A DNA stretch of 64,000 nt from Chryseobacterium shigense (GTDB lineage: Bacteria; Bacteroidota; Bacteroidia; Flavobacteriales; Weeksellaceae), in assembly GCF_014207845.1 (NCBI RefSeq), contig NZ_JACHLC010000002.1, positions 496,001-560,000 on the forward strand. The letters are read 5' to 3'. The translations under genes and the position numbers were made by a program. Positions 50,493-59,859 of the stretch are shown here, in pieces; position 1 is the stretch's first letter, and the number at the start of each line of letters is the position of its first letter. The notes under the pieces are model-generated. The model worked only from the letters and a program-made list of their open reading frames with translations. It did not search any database and was not told where the DNA came from.

Positions 50493-50816
50493 ATGAAAAA
50501 ATTAGTTTTTACAGCAGCATTTACATTAGTCGGCGTAATTGCAGTATCGGCCCAGACTCAGACACAGAAGCCAACCGATACGACTACTAATAACCAGACC
50601 ACTCAAACTCAACAACAGAATACAAGCACTACAGCTGATGTCAGTGCTCAACAACAAAATACCACAGCAACTGCTGCAGTAGATGCAGCGGCTCCGGCTG
50701 CAACAGTGGATGCCGCAGCAGCAGCGAGTGCTGAACCTGCTACAGATGCTGTAAAGCCTGGAGAAGCAACAAAAGAAGAAAGAAAAGCTAAGAAAAAAGC
50801 AAAGTCCTCAAAGTAA
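50493..50816 (+). CDS. small secreted low-complexity protein
   Basis: The ATG at 50493 gives a 107-residue protein with a clear signal peptide (KKLVFTAAF, cleavage after VSA); an upstream in-frame start is less likely. The mature part is Thr/Gln-rich, then Ala-rich, and ends in a Lys-rich tail. No family is recognised. A strong terminator follows. Confidence 0.75.
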   Translation: MKKLVFTAAFTLVGVIAVSAQTQTQKPTDTTTNNQTTQTQQQNTSTTADVSAQQQNTTATAAVDAAAPAATVDAAAAASAEPATDAVKPGEATKEERKAKKKAKSSK

Positions 50817-50840
50817 ATATTGAACAAAGTAGAAAGGAAA

Positions 50841-50870
50841 TCCTGAAACATAACGTTTCAGGATTTTTTC
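50841..50870 (+). terminator. terminator of the low-complexity secreted protein gene
   Basis: TCCTGAAAC pairs with GTTTCAGGA around a 5-base loop and is followed by six T. It overlaps the last codons of the convergent DUF1801 gene. Confidence 0.8.
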
Positions 50871-51226
50871 TGATCTATCTCGCTAATTCTGAATTGCACA
50901 ATCTTCTGAACCAATTCCACAGGAATATCCTGATCTATAGGAAACTGAACGGCTCCTTTTGAAAATTTATAATTCTTTTCCCGGAAATCTTTTTCAAAAA
51001 TCCTGATCCCTTCAGCACCGGGATAAAAGCCTATGTGGTTTTTATAACCGGCAAAATATACCAAAGGCTTTCCTTTATACCTGAATGCCGGCATCTGATA
51101 GCCAATATATTCTTCCAGATCCGGAATTTCGGCATGAATGGCCTCTCTTAATTCAATAAGTTTCTGCTGGATTTCATCAGGAAACAACAGAATATATTCA
51201 TTACTGTTTTTGAAGGTGTTTTTCAT
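50858..51226 (-). CDS. DUF1801-like (YdhG/iron-chaperone-type) protein
   Basis: The ATG at 51226 gives a 122-residue single-domain protein. LREAIHAEIPDLEEYIGYQMPAFRYKGKPLVYFAGYKNHIGFYPG is spread over residues 30-80 and is typical of DUF1801 proteins related to YdhG and frataxin-like folds. The function is uncertain. A hairpin with a T run lies just 15 bases before its ATG. Confidence 0.82.
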   Translation of the reverse strand: MKNTFKNSNEYILLFPDEIQQKLIELREAIHAEIPDLEEYIGYQMPAFRYKGKPLVYFAGYKNHIGFYPGAEGIRIFEKDFREKNYKFSKGAVQFPIDQDIPVELVQKIVQFRISEIDQKKS

Positions 51227-51240
51227 CTTATAAAAATAAA

Positions 51241-51269
51241 AAAAGCACTGCATTTATGCAGCGCTTTTT
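51241..51269. terminator. hairpin with T run before the DUF1801 gene
   Basis: AAAAGCACTGCAT pairs with ATGCAGCGCTTTT (one mismatch). Both strands show T runs. On the minus strand it lies 15 bases before the DUF1801 start, so it may be a second gdhA terminator or an attenuator for DUF1801. Confidence 0.6.
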
Positions 51270-51321
51270 CCTTTCACTTTTTACTTTTTTCCCCATTATC
51301 CCGGGAACAGGCTATATCAAA

Positions 51322-51346
51322 AAAGGCTGGGAATTTCCCAACCTTT
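51322..51346 (-). terminator. terminator of gdhA
   Basis: On the minus strand AAAGGTTGGGAA pairs with TTCCCAGCCTTT (one mismatch) and is followed by TTTTTTGAT. It begins ten bases after the gdhA stop. Confidence 0.8.
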
Positions 51347-51355
51347 GTTTATTTT

Positions 51356-52714
51356 TTATACTACTCCCTGAGCCAGCATTGCTTCTGCAACTTTCACAAA
51401 ACCGGCAATATTTGCCCCTTTCACGTAGTTTACATAACCATCTTCGTCTTTTCCGTAGTCTCTACAAGCTTTGTGGATTCCGATCATGATTTCTTTCAAT
51501 CTTGCATCAACTTCTTCAGAAGTCCAGTTAAGACGGATAGAGTTCTGTGTCATCTCAAGACCTGAAGTAGCAACACCTCCTGCGTTGGAAGCCTTACCTG
51601 GCGAGAATAATACTTTATTGTCTAAGAAATAATTGATTGCGTCTAGTGTAGAAGGCATATTAGCTGCTTCAGTAACACATATACATCCGTTTTCTACCAA
51701 AACTTTAGCATCTTCAAGATCTAATTCATTCTGGGTTGCAGAAGGGAATGCTACGTCACATTTTACACTCCAAGGACGTTTTCCTGCGTGGAATTCTGCA
51801 GAAGGATATTTTTTAGCATAATCTTCAGCTCTGTTGTTTCCTGAAGATCTTAATTCTAATAAATAATCAATCTTTTCACCGCTGATACCGTCTTTATCAT
51901 AGATATATCCATCAGGTCCGGATACTGTTACAACCTTGGCACCAAGCTCAGTTGCCTTTTTGATAACTCCCCATGCCACGTTTCCGAAGCCTGATACTGT
52001 TACCGTTTTATCTTTGAAATCCTGTCCGATTGTTTTAAGCATCTGCTCTGCGAAGTATACTACACCATATCCTGTAGCTTCAGGACGGATTAATGAACCT
52101 CCGTATGCAAGACCTTTTCCTGTAAGTACTCCGGTAAATTCGTTTCTGATTTTTTTGTATTGTCCGAAAAGATATCCGATTTCTCTTGCTCCTACACCAA
52201 TATCACCTGCAGGTACATCTGTTTCAGGACCTACGTGCTTGCATAATTCAGTCATGAAAGCCTGGCAGAAACGCATTACTTCCATATCAGATTTTCCTTG
52301 AGGATCGAAATCCGAACCTCCTTTACCTCCACCCATCGGAAGAGTTGTCAGTGAATTTTTAAATACCTGCTCGAAAGCCAGGAATTTAAGAACTGAAAGG
52401 TTTACAGTAGGATGGAAACGGATTCCTCCTTTGTATGGACCGATCGCAGAGTTCATCTGGATTCTGAATCCTCTGTTTACCTGGATCTCTCCTTTATCAT
52501 CAACCCATGGAACCCTGAAAATGATAATTCTTTCAGCTTCAGCCATTCTTTCCAGAAGCTTCATTCCTGTATATTCCTTTTTGGTCATAATAAACGGAAT
52601 TACAGTTACAGCTACTTCTTTTACGGCTTGTAAAAATTCTGGTTCGTTAGGATTTTTTGCTTCAATCTTGGCAATAAACTCCTGGATTTTCTGGTCAATA
52701 TTATATTGTTCCAT
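51356..52714 (-). CDS. gdhA: NADP-specific glutamate dehydrogenase
   Basis: This 452-residue hexameric-type enzyme makes glutamate from 2-oxoglutarate and ammonia. Visible motifs are the substrate region NSAIGPYKGGIRFHPTVN, the catalytic Lys in PMGGGKGGSDFDP, GDIGVGAREIGYLFGQYK and the Rossmann GFGNVAWG. The length matches assimilatory NADPH enzymes. A consensus promoter lies directly upstream. Confidence 0.95.
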   Translation of the reverse strand: MEQYNIDQKIQEFIAKIEAKNPNEPEFLQAVKEVAVTVIPFIMTKKEYTGMKLLERMAEAERIIIFRVPWVDDKGEIQVNRGFRIQMNSAIGPYKGGIRFHPTVNLSVLKFLAFEQVFKNSLTTLPMGGGKGGSDFDPQGKSDMEVMRFCQAFMTELCKHVGPETDVPAGDIGVGAREIGYLFGQYKKIRNEFTGVLTGKGLAYGGSLIRPEATGYGVVYFAEQMLKTIGQDFKDKTVTVSGFGNVAWGVIKKATELGAKVVTVSGPDGYIYDKDGISGEKIDYLLELRSSGNNRAEDYAKKYPSAEFHAGKRPWSVKCDVAFPSATQNELDLEDAKVLVENGCICVTEAANMPSTLDAINYFLDNKVLFSPGKASNAGGVATSGLEMTQNSIRLNWTSEEVDARLKEIMIGIHKACRDYGKDEDGYVNYVKGANIAGFVKVAEAMLAQGVV

Positions 52715-52740
52715 ATATTAGGGTTGAATATTATTGTCAA

Positions 52741-52770
52741 CAAATTTAATTTTTTTTTCAAGATTCACAA
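52741..52770 (-). promoter_or_regulatory. promoter of gdhA
   Basis: On the minus strand TTG (52768-52770) and TAAATTTG (52741-52748) are 19 bases apart, a full match to the Bacteroidota consensus, 26 bases before the ATG. Confidence 0.65.
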
Positions 52771-52904
52771 TACTGTATTTCAACATTGTTAAAAATTAAA
52801 TAATAATGTTTCGAAATATTATTAAATTGATAATTTATGATTAAATTTTATTAAAAATTAAAAGTTAAGTCTCAAATGATGCAATATTAAGAAATCGTTA
52901 ATTC

Positions 52905-54014
52905 TCAGATTGCCATAAATTGTCTCCCGGAAAATGATTTTACTTTCCCCAAAAGCTCCAATTCTAAAATTATGGGAAGAATTTTATAAGAAGGGGTGGA
53001 AATCATCTCTGCAAGATCATCCAGGGCCACTTGTGGATTGGCTTTGATAGACTGATATACGGCCTCCTGACCGTCAGTGAGTTGTATACTGGTTTCACTG
53101 AAAGGGAAGAGTTCTCCGATTTTTTGCTTTGAAGGATTAAGCGCTAGTAAGTCTATAAGATCTTTAATGGTGGAAATAGCCGTTGCTTTATTCTGGAAAA
53201 TCAGCTGGTTGCATCCCTGACTGTATGGATCTGTTATTTTCCCCGGAAGGGCGAACACTTCACGGTTATAGTCGTTGGCAAAGTGTGCCGTACTTATTGA
53301 ACCTCCGCCAAAACCGGTTTCTACAACTATTGTGGATGGAGAAATTCCTGCAATAATCCTGTTTCTCTGAATAAAATTTTCCCGGTCCGGCTTCCGGGAT
53401 GAATTAAATTCTGTGAGTAATGCTCCTCCTTCCTGAAGTATGTTTTCTGCCAGTTTTTTATTTTTGGAAGGATATAATGTATGAAATCCGTGCGCAAGTA
53501 TGGCAACTGTAGGGATGTTTTGCTGAATAGATTGTTCATGGACTTCTTTATCTACTCCTAAAGCTAATCCGCTGACAGATATGTATTGGGAAGCTCTGGT
53601 GGTTTCAAAGAATTCTCCGATGAACCTCTTGCCGTAAGAAGTCATATTCCGGGTTCCTACGATGCTTACTTTCTGCAAACTGTCATCAAAATTACCTTTT
53701 TGGTATAAAATGGCGGGAGCATCATCGCATTCATTAAGAAGACCGGGAAGTTCTTTAAGATGTCTTAACCTGATCCGGATATTATTCTTTTCACAGAAAT
53801 GTATTTCTTTTTCCGCAAATTCCAGATATGTTTCGTTACCGATATCAGCAACAGTTTTTTTGCCTATCCCGTCTGTTTGAGTGTATTCTTTTTTTGCTTT
53901 TTTCCAGGCTTCTTCAGCACTTCCGAAAGTCTTTACCAGTTTGTGAAAATTAATATCGCCTATGAGGTTACATTCACGCAGGGCAATTGCATAGAGGGAT
54001 TCTTCAGGGATCAT
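52905..54014 (-). CDS. dprA: DNA-processing protein DprA
   Basis: DprA loads RecA on incoming single-stranded DNA in natural transformation. The 369-residue protein has an N-terminal helical part and the Rossmann core with SIVGTRNMTSYGKRF, SGLALGVDKEVH, ETGFGGGSISTAHFA and ALPGKITDPYSQGCNQLI. A C-terminal winged helix (about residues 310-365) follows. A TACATTTG -7 box lies at 54028-54035. It is downstream of the rhomboid gene with 34 bases between them. Confidence 0.94.
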   Translation of the reverse strand: MIPEESLYAIALRECNLIGDINFHKLVKTFGSAEEAWKKAKKEYTQTDGIGKKTVADIGNETYLEFAEKEIHFCEKNNIRIRLRHLKELPGLLNECDDAPAILYQKGNFDDSLQKVSIVGTRNMTSYGKRFIGEFFETTRASQYISVSGLALGVDKEVHEQSIQQNIPTVAILAHGFHTLYPSKNKKLAENILQEGGALLTEFNSSRKPDRENFIQRNRIIAGISPSTIVVETGFGGGSISTAHFANDYNREVFALPGKITDPYSQGCNQLIFQNKATAISTIKDLIDLLALNPSKQKIGELFPFSETSIQLTDGQEAVYQSIKANPQVALDDLAEMISTPSYKILPIILELELLGKVKSFSGRQFMAI

Positions 54015-54048
54015 GTGTGTTTTTTACCAAATGTAATGAAATAAGTTT

Positions 54049-54816
54049 TTATTTTCTTCTTAATTCATCCAAACGGTCCCAGATGTCGTCATTTTTTTTA
54101 TGGGGCATTTCCAGGAAGTCATCAGGGTGGTTTTCTTTGTATGCCTGCCATAGTTTGTCATCTTTTTCACTATAATAATTGGGGAATTCCCAGATGTATT
54201 TCTTTTTTCGTTCACCTACATTTTTAAAAGCAAAAGCAATAATACTTCCTACAACAGCTCCGGAAAGGTGGGCCTGCCATGAGATTTTGCTTGGCTCCTG
54301 AAGATTGTAGAATAATTCTTCGGGAAACATTCCCCAGACCAAACTTCCGTAATATAAAACAACCAGAAGCGATATGGTGAGCAGTTTCATATTCCATTTG
54401 AAAACTCCACTGAAGAACAGGAAGAATGCAAGAACATAAACTACTCCGCTGGCTCCAATGGTGCAGGTGTACATATAATCTCCGGTGAGTATATCGATTG
54501 GTGGTAAAAGCCATACCAAAAATCCTGTAGCCAGCCAGCCGATAATAAATACCTTATTGGCAACCAGGGGATAAAACTGGTATAAGAGAAACAGGAGAAC
54601 TGTTATTGGGATGGAGTTACTGATGATATGATCCATATTTCCATGCAGAAGGGGAGAAGTAATGACTCCCAATAAGCCTTCCGGTAACAGAGGTATAATA
54701 GCCCCAAAACAACTTTGAAAAAAGCCCTGCGTCTGCAGAAAGTAGCCGGACCACATTGCTGAAAGCATCAGCAGAGGGATTATAACAGCTCTTTTGGAAA
54801 TTATATTTTTAAACAT
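54049..54816 (-). CDS. rhomboid-family intramembrane serine protease
   Basis: This 255-residue membrane protein has six predicted segments. HGNMDHIISNSIP holds the family loop His/Asn residues, TIGASGVVY near residue 140 has the catalytic Ser, and AHLSGAVVG near residue 203 the catalytic His. A hydrophilic tail of about 40 residues rich in Lys/Asp/Glu follows, predicted cytosolic. Substrates are unknown. Confidence 0.9.
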   Translation of the reverse strand: MFKNIISKRAVIIPLLMLSAMWSGYFLQTQGFFQSCFGAIIPLLPEGLLGVITSPLLHGNMDHIISNSIPITVLLFLLYQFYPLVANKVFIIGWLATGFLVWLLPPIDILTGDYMYTCTIGASGVVYVLAFFLFFSGVFKWNMKLLTISLLVVLYYGSLVWGMFPEELFYNLQEPSKISWQAHLSGAVVGSIIAFAFKNVGERKKKYIWEFPNYYSEKDDKLWQAYKENHPDDFLEMPHKKNDDIWDRLDELRRK

Positions 54817-55071
54817 GTGGATGTTACGTCAAATCAAAAGCCAATGATAAATTTCGGAAAATTTGTCGATGTATTGGAAGAAAGGGTATTCATTTTAAGA
54901 CAAAAGGTATCAATTTTCAGTTTTGAAACTTAATATTTTGAAATTGAATGTATTAAAGTGGCCTGTTTTGTTATAGTGAAGAACATTAAGTCTTTTTAAA
55001 GCTTTTTTATAGGTTAATATTCGCGTTAAAAAAATTATATTAATATTTTTGTAATGAAAATCGTGTAAATA

Positions 55072-55998
55072 ATGAAGAAGTTTTTATTGATTCTTTCCTT
55101 TTTTATGGGGATTTATGCAAGTGCACAAGAAGAATTGAAAAAAGATTCAGTAATCGTAGATACGGTAAAATATTGGTCGGTATTGGGGAAAAATACTCTG
55201 ATGATCAATCAGGCTGCCTTTTCAAACTGGGTAGGCGGCGGGGCCAACAATGTAGGCTGGCTTGCCGGAATAAATTACAATCTTACTTATGAAAAAGATA
55301 ATGATCTCTGGGAGAATATCATTATTCTGGATTATGGGCAGAATGATACCAAAGGGCTTGGAGTCAGGAAAACTCAGGACGGGATCAATGTTTCTACCAA
55401 TTACGGGCGGAAGTTTTCCAAAAGCTGGTATTTCTCTCTTGGCGCCGGTTTGCAGTCACAATTCACTACCGGATATGAAGACGGAAACAATCCGGCAGCT
55501 AAAAAGATCTCTAATTTTATGGCTCCGGGTTATCTGAACCTCGGTATGGGTATTACGTACAGGCCTAATGATAACCTGACTGTAACCATGCGTCCTACCA
55601 ACGCAAGATGGACTTTTGTACTAGATGAAGACCTGCAGCTTGCAGGAAATTACGGTTTGAAAAATGATGGGGATACTTCCCTTATACAGTTCGGTTTCCT
55701 GGGAACGGCTTTATATAAGGTAAAACTGATGGAGAATGTTCATATCACCAACACAGCTTCGGTATTTTCCAATTATCTGGACCATCCGGAAAGATTGGTT
55801 CTTGCTTATGGAGCTATTTTAAACTTTAAAGTCAATAAATTTATATCATCTAATGTTACTGTAGATCTGCTTTATGATCATAACCAGATCCAGAAAACTC
55901 AGCTTAAGCAGACACTTGGGATAGGATTCGCCTACACCCTGAATAATGGTGTAAAGCGTTCTGACCGCAAAGACAACCAATGGTGGATTAAAAAATAG
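55072..55998 (+). CDS. DUF3078 outer-membrane-like protein, copy 1
   Basis: This 308-residue secreted protein has a signal peptide (cleavage after ASA) and a beta-rich domain typical of DUF3078: NTLMINQAAFSNWVGGGANNVGW, ISNFMAPGYLNLGMGITYRPND and YDHNQIQKTQLKQTLGIGFAY. It is probably an outer-membrane barrel; its function is unknown. It is a tandem paralogue of the next gene, with very high similarity through the whole domain. A TATTTTTG -7 box is at 55044-55051. Confidence 0.88.
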   Translation: MKKFLLILSFFMGIYASAQEELKKDSVIVDTVKYWSVLGKNTLMINQAAFSNWVGGGANNVGWLAGINYNLTYEKDNDLWENIIILDYGQNDTKGLGVRKTQDGINVSTNYGRKFSKSWYFSLGAGLQSQFTTGYEDGNNPAAKKISNFMAPGYLNLGMGITYRPNDNLTVTMRPTNARWTFVLDEDLQLAGNYGLKNDGDTSLIQFGFLGTALYKVKLMENVHITNTASVFSNYLDHPERLVLAYGAILNFKVNKFISSNVTVDLLYDHNQIQKTQLKQTLGIGFAYTLNNGVKRSDRKDNQWWIKK

Positions 55999-56172
55999 TG
56001 GTTTTTTTGTGGAAGACTGTGAAGCTTTAAGTTGAGATAAGTTCATTCCGTCTGTTTTATATGTATTTTTCAGTCTTTTAATGTATTGAATAACAATTTA
56101 GTATTTCAAAAGCAGGTGATTAGTTTTTTAACAAAAATTATATGTATATTTTTGTAGCAAAAATCCTTACTT

Positions 56173-57093
56173 ATGAAAAAACTTTTATTGGCCGCTTCCA
56201 TTTCTTTTGGAATTGGTGCAATGGCTCAGGAGGCCAACACTGATGCTGCTAAAACAGATACCGTAAAAGCATGGTCTATCCAGGGACAGAATACATTAAT
56301 GCTTAATCAGGCTGCTTTCTCAAATTGGGTTGGTGGTGGAGCTAACAACGTAGGCTGGCTTGCCGGTGTCAATTATAACCTTACCTATGAAAAAGGGAAA
56401 GATCTCTGGGAAAACATCATTATTCTGGGATACGGGCAGAACAATACAAAAGGCATCGGGACAAGAAAAACGCAGGACGTTATCAACCTGTCTACTAATT
56501 ATGGACGCGAATTTGCTAAGAACTGGTACCTTTCAGGCGGAATGAGCCTTCAGACACAGTTCGCCGGTGGTTATGAAGACGGAAACAATCCGGATGCAAA
56601 AAAGATCTCCAATTTTATGGCTCCGGGATACCTTAATATAGGTGCCGGTGTCACTTACCGTCCTAATGACAATTTCACGATGACGCTTCGTCCTGCCAAT
56701 GCAAGATGGACTTTTGTACTGGATGAAGACCTTCAGACAGCGGGAACATACGGTCTTAAAAATGACGGCGATTCTTCCCTGTTCCAGTTCGGTTTCCTTG
56801 GTACGGCTATCTATAAGATCAAGATCATGGAAAACATCAACCTGACGAATACGGCTTCGGTATTTTCAAACTACCTTGATCATCCGGACCATTTGGTACT
56901 GGGATATAGCGGAATTCTTAATATGAAAATCAATAAGTTTATTTCAACTAATATTACTCTTGACTTGTTGTACGATCATAATCAGATCCAAAAGACACAG
57001 CTTAAACAGACTTTAGGTGTAGGATTTGCTTACAACATTGATAACGGAAGAAAACGTTCTGATAAGAAAGATAATCAGTCCTGGATGAAATAA
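56173..57093 (+). CDS. DUF3078 outer-membrane-like protein, copy 2
   Basis: This 306-residue paralogue of the preceding gene has a signal peptide and the same DUF3078 motifs. Most differences are conservative. It has its own TATTTTTG -7 box (56147-56154) and a strong terminator, so it can be expressed separately from copy 1. Confidence 0.88.
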   Translation: MKKLLLAASISFGIGAMAQEANTDAAKTDTVKAWSIQGQNTLMLNQAAFSNWVGGGANNVGWLAGVNYNLTYEKGKDLWENIIILGYGQNNTKGIGTRKTQDVINLSTNYGREFAKNWYLSGGMSLQTQFAGGYEDGNNPDAKKISNFMAPGYLNIGAGVTYRPNDNFTMTLRPANARWTFVLDEDLQTAGTYGLKNDGDSSLFQFGFLGTAIYKIKIMENINLTNTASVFSNYLDHPDHLVLGYSGILNMKINKFISTNITLDLLYDHNQIQKTQLKQTLGVGFAYNIDNGRKRSDKKDNQSWMK

Positions 57094-57114
57094 TTCCGGC
57101 CGGAATAAAAAATA

Positions 57115-57144
57115 AAAAGCACTTCAGATTGAAGTGCTTTTTTG
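57115..57144. terminator. bidirectional terminator between DUF3078 copy 2 and sufD
   Basis: A perfect 12-bp stem (AAAAGCACTTCA/TGAAGTGCTTTT) with a 3-base loop has T on the plus strand and T on the minus strand after the stem. It ends both convergent transcripts. Confidence 0.85.
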
Positions 57145-57163
57145 GTATCAATTTATATTAGTC

Positions 57164-58489
57164 TTAAAATTCTATATCAACCTGAAGCTTTTCAGCTAAA
57201 AGTTTTGAGATTTTTTCTTTAAGCGGTTCAATATCAATGTTCTGCATGGCATCATTGGCAAAAGCATACAGAAGTAAGGCCTGAGCTTCTTTTTGGGAGA
57301 TTCCTCTTGCTCTTAAATAAAACAACGCATCTTCATTCAGCTGGCCAACTGTACAGCCGTGGGAACATTTTACATCATCAGCAAAGATTTCCAATTGAGG
57401 CTTAGTGTCAATAGTAGCTCCTTCACTCAGCAATACATTGTTGTTCTGCTGATAAGCATTGGTTTTCTGAGCAATTTTATTTACAAAAACCTTTCCGTTG
57501 AAAACTCCGTGGGCATTTCCATCAAAAATACCTTTATAATTCTGGTAACTTTCACAGTTCGGGAAATTGTGATGAACAGCCGTATGGTGATCTACAAGCT
57601 GGTCTTTTCCAATAATGGTAATTCCGTTCATAAACGAGTTGATATTGCTTCCGTTATGAATGAAATCCAGATTGTTTCTTACCAGCTTTCCTCCGAAAGA
57701 GAAGGTATTTACAGTCGTTAAGCTGTCTTTTTCCTGTCTTGCGAAAGTACTGTCGATAAGATATGACGTATTGTTGTCATTCTGAAGTTTATGCCAGTCT
57801 GCTTTAGCGTTGGGATAGGTAAAGATTTCAGTCACAGAGTTTGTCAGTACATAAGTGCTGTCAAAATTGTGGTGGCTTTCTATTACTTCCACTTTAGCGC
57901 CTTCTTCTACAATCAGTAAATTTCTTGTGTTGTAGAAAGTGTTTTCTTCCTGATTCTGAGAGATGTAGAAGATGTGAATCGGTTTTTCGATCACTACATT
58001 TTTCGGAACTTTAAGAAAGAAACCGTATTTGCAGTAAGCAAGGTTTAAGTTCGTGAAAGCAGTATCTTTAGAAGCAATGGTATTGAAATACTTCTCGAAT
58101 ACTTCTTTATGCTTCTCATCATTCAAAGCATAGTTGAATGAAAGAAATTCTACATTTTCGATAGAAACTTTTGAAAGTTCTTTATGAAGTTTACCATTCA
58201 CAAAAACAATCCAGTCGAAATTTTCTTCACCCAGATGAAGCTGATCCAGCTGCTCTTTAGTGATATTATGACCTTCTTTAGGGAAAAAATTGTAGTTTTT
58301 CTCCGTAATTTCTTTTATGCTGGTATATTTATATTCTTCGTCTTTTTTGGTTGGAAAACCTATGTTTTCGAACTTTTGAAGAGCAGATTTTCTTTCTCCA
58401 TCCAGAAACCTGTGACGAAGACTCTCCAAAAATTCACCGTGATTGTCAATAATCTGATCGTATAAAGCCATTACTGATATTTCGGCCAT
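57164..58489 (-). CDS. sufD: Fe-S cluster assembly scaffold SufD
   Basis: SufD forms the SufBC2D scaffold. The 441-residue protein has an N-terminal helical part (KKDEEYKYTSIKEI) and the right-handed beta-helix core. Its C-terminal DVKCSHGCTVGQLNEDALFYLRARGI motif carries the conserved Cys and His. The ATG at 58489 is preceded by AAGG; another ATG at 58471 is possible. It is the last gene of the suf operon. Confidence 0.94.
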   Translation of the reverse strand: MAEISVMALYDQIIDNHGEFLESLRHRFLDGERKSALQKFENIGFPTKKDEEYKYTSIKEITEKNYNFFPKEGHNITKEQLDQLHLGEENFDWIVFVNGKLHKELSKVSIENVEFLSFNYALNDEKHKEVFEKYFNTIASKDTAFTNLNLAYCKYGFFLKVPKNVVIEKPIHIFYISQNQEENTFYNTRNLLIVEEGAKVEVIESHHNFDSTYVLTNSVTEIFTYPNAKADWHKLQNDNNTSYLIDSTFARQEKDSLTTVNTFSFGGKLVRNNLDFIHNGSNINSFMNGITIIGKDQLVDHHTAVHHNFPNCESYQNYKGIFDGNAHGVFNGKVFVNKIAQKTNAYQQNNNVLLSEGATIDTKPQLEIFADDVKCSHGCTVGQLNEDALFYLRARGISQKEAQALLLYAFANDAMQNIDIEPLKEKISKLLAEKLQVDIEF

Positions 58490-58585
58490 CACACCTTATT
58501 TTATATATTTAAAAATAATAATTTACCGCGGGTTTTCCGCATGTTCAGAAAGGATTGATAAAATTCCTCCCGAAAATATTTCTTC

Positions 58586-59329
58586 TTAGTTAAGAAGCCA
58601 GTCGTACCCTTTTTCTTCCAGTTCCAGGGCAAGAGATTTATCACCGGTTTTGATGATTTTCCCGTTAGCCAGAACGTGAACAAAGTCAGGCTGGATATAG
58701 TTAAGCAATCTCTGATAATGGGTAATCAGAAGAACTGCATTTCCTTCATTTTTAAAAGCATTTACGCCGTCTGCAACAATTCTCAATGCATCGATGTCCA
58801 ATCCTGAATCTGTTTCATCAAGAATGGCCAGTTTTGGGTTCAGCATCATCATCTGGAAGATCTCGTTTCTTTTCTTTTCACCTCCGGAGAAACCTTCGTT
58901 CAGTGATCTTGAAAGGAAATCTTTTTTAATACCTAATTTCTCAGATTTTTCACGGATAAGAGCAAGCATTTCTTTTGCCGGCATTTCCTCAAGCCCGTTT
59001 GCTTTTCTTGTTTCGTTTAGAGCAGCTTTGATGAAGTTGGTTACAGAAACTCCCGGAATTTCTACCGGATACTGGAAAGAAAGGAATATTCCCTTGTGTG
59101 CTCTTTCTTCAGGAGCATCCTCGATGATGTTCTCTCCACCGAAAATGATTTCTCCGTCTGTAACTTCATAGTCTTCTTTTCCTGCAATTACGGAAGAAAG
59201 GGTAGATTTTCCGGCTCCGTTCGGTCCCATGATGGCATGAACTTCACCCGGCTTTATTTCCAGATTGATACCTTTTAAAATTTCTGCGCCATCTTCAATT
59301 TTGGCGTGTAGGTTTTTTATTTCTAACAT
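58586..59329 (-). CDS. sufC: Fe-S cluster assembly ATPase SufC
   Basis: This 247-residue ABC-type ATPase has Walker [10 protein letters not shown] near residue 37, the signature [12 protein letters not shown], Walker [13 protein letters not shown] and the H-loop [13 protein letters not shown]. It powers the SufBC2D scaffold. It lies between the GNAT gene and sufD. Confidence 0.96.
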   Translation of the reverse strand: MLEIKNLHAKIEDGAEILKGINLEIKPGEVHAIMGPNGAGKSTLSSVIAGKEDYEVTDGEIIFGGENIIEDAPEERAHKGIFLSFQYPVEIPGVSVTNFIKAALNETRKANGLEEMPAKEMLALIREKSEKLGIKKDFLSRSLNEGFSGGEKKRNEIFQMMMLNPKLAILDETDSGLDIDALRIVADGVNAFKNEGNAVLLITHYQRLLNYIQPDFVHVLANGKIIKTGDKSLALELEEKGYDWLLN

Positions 59330-59347
59330 TTTTATTTGCTAAACAAA

Positions 59348-59851
59348 TTATTTTTGAATTCTATATACTAAACTTTCAGGCTGACCGGGAACGTCATTAA
59401 GTGTCCCGATTTGCGTCATGCCTGCCTTTTCCAAAACTTTAACAGAAGCTATATTATCAGGGCGGACAACTCCAAATATTTCTTCTTTATCAAGACTGGT
59501 AAATCCGAAATCTATAGCCTTTTTCGTAAACTCTGTTGCATATCCTTTTCCCCATGCTTCCACTGCAAAACGATAGCCAAGATTGAGTTTTTCATCCTCT
59601 CCATATTTTTTATAGCTCAAGCCTCCGAAACCCACAATGTTTTCATTTTCTTTCGCTATAATGGTCCATGCCCCGAAATGGTGCTGATCCCAGTGTTCCT
59701 GCATTCTTCTGAATGTATCTTCAGCCTTTTCAAAGCTCATCGGGCCACTTGGGTTGTACAGATTCGTCTCCGGATCTTTATTAATTTCAAAAAACCTTTC
59801 GAAATCTTCTTGTTCAGTTCTTCTTAAAATTAATCTTTCCGTGACTTCCAT
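59348..59851 (-). CDS. GNAT-family acetyltransferase inside the suf operon
   Basis: This 167-residue RimJ/RimL-like N-acetyltransferase opens TERLILRRTEQEDFERFF and has the acetyl-CoA loop LGYRFAVEAWGKGYATEF and the VRPDNIASVKVLEKAGM tail. It starts eight bases after sufB and ends 18 bases before sufC, so it is co-transcribed with the Fe-S genes, where a Fe-S role is not expected from the family. Substrate unknown. Confidence 0.88.
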   Translation of the reverse strand: MEVTERLILRRTEQEDFERFFEINKDPETNLYNPSGPMSFEKAEDTFRRMQEHWDQHHFGAWTIIAKENENIVGFGGLSYKKYGEDEKLNLGYRFAVEAWGKGYATEFTKKAIDFGFTSLDKEEIFGVVRPDNIASVKVLEKAGMTQIGTLNDVPGQPESLVYRIQK

Positions 59852-59859
59852 ACATAAAA

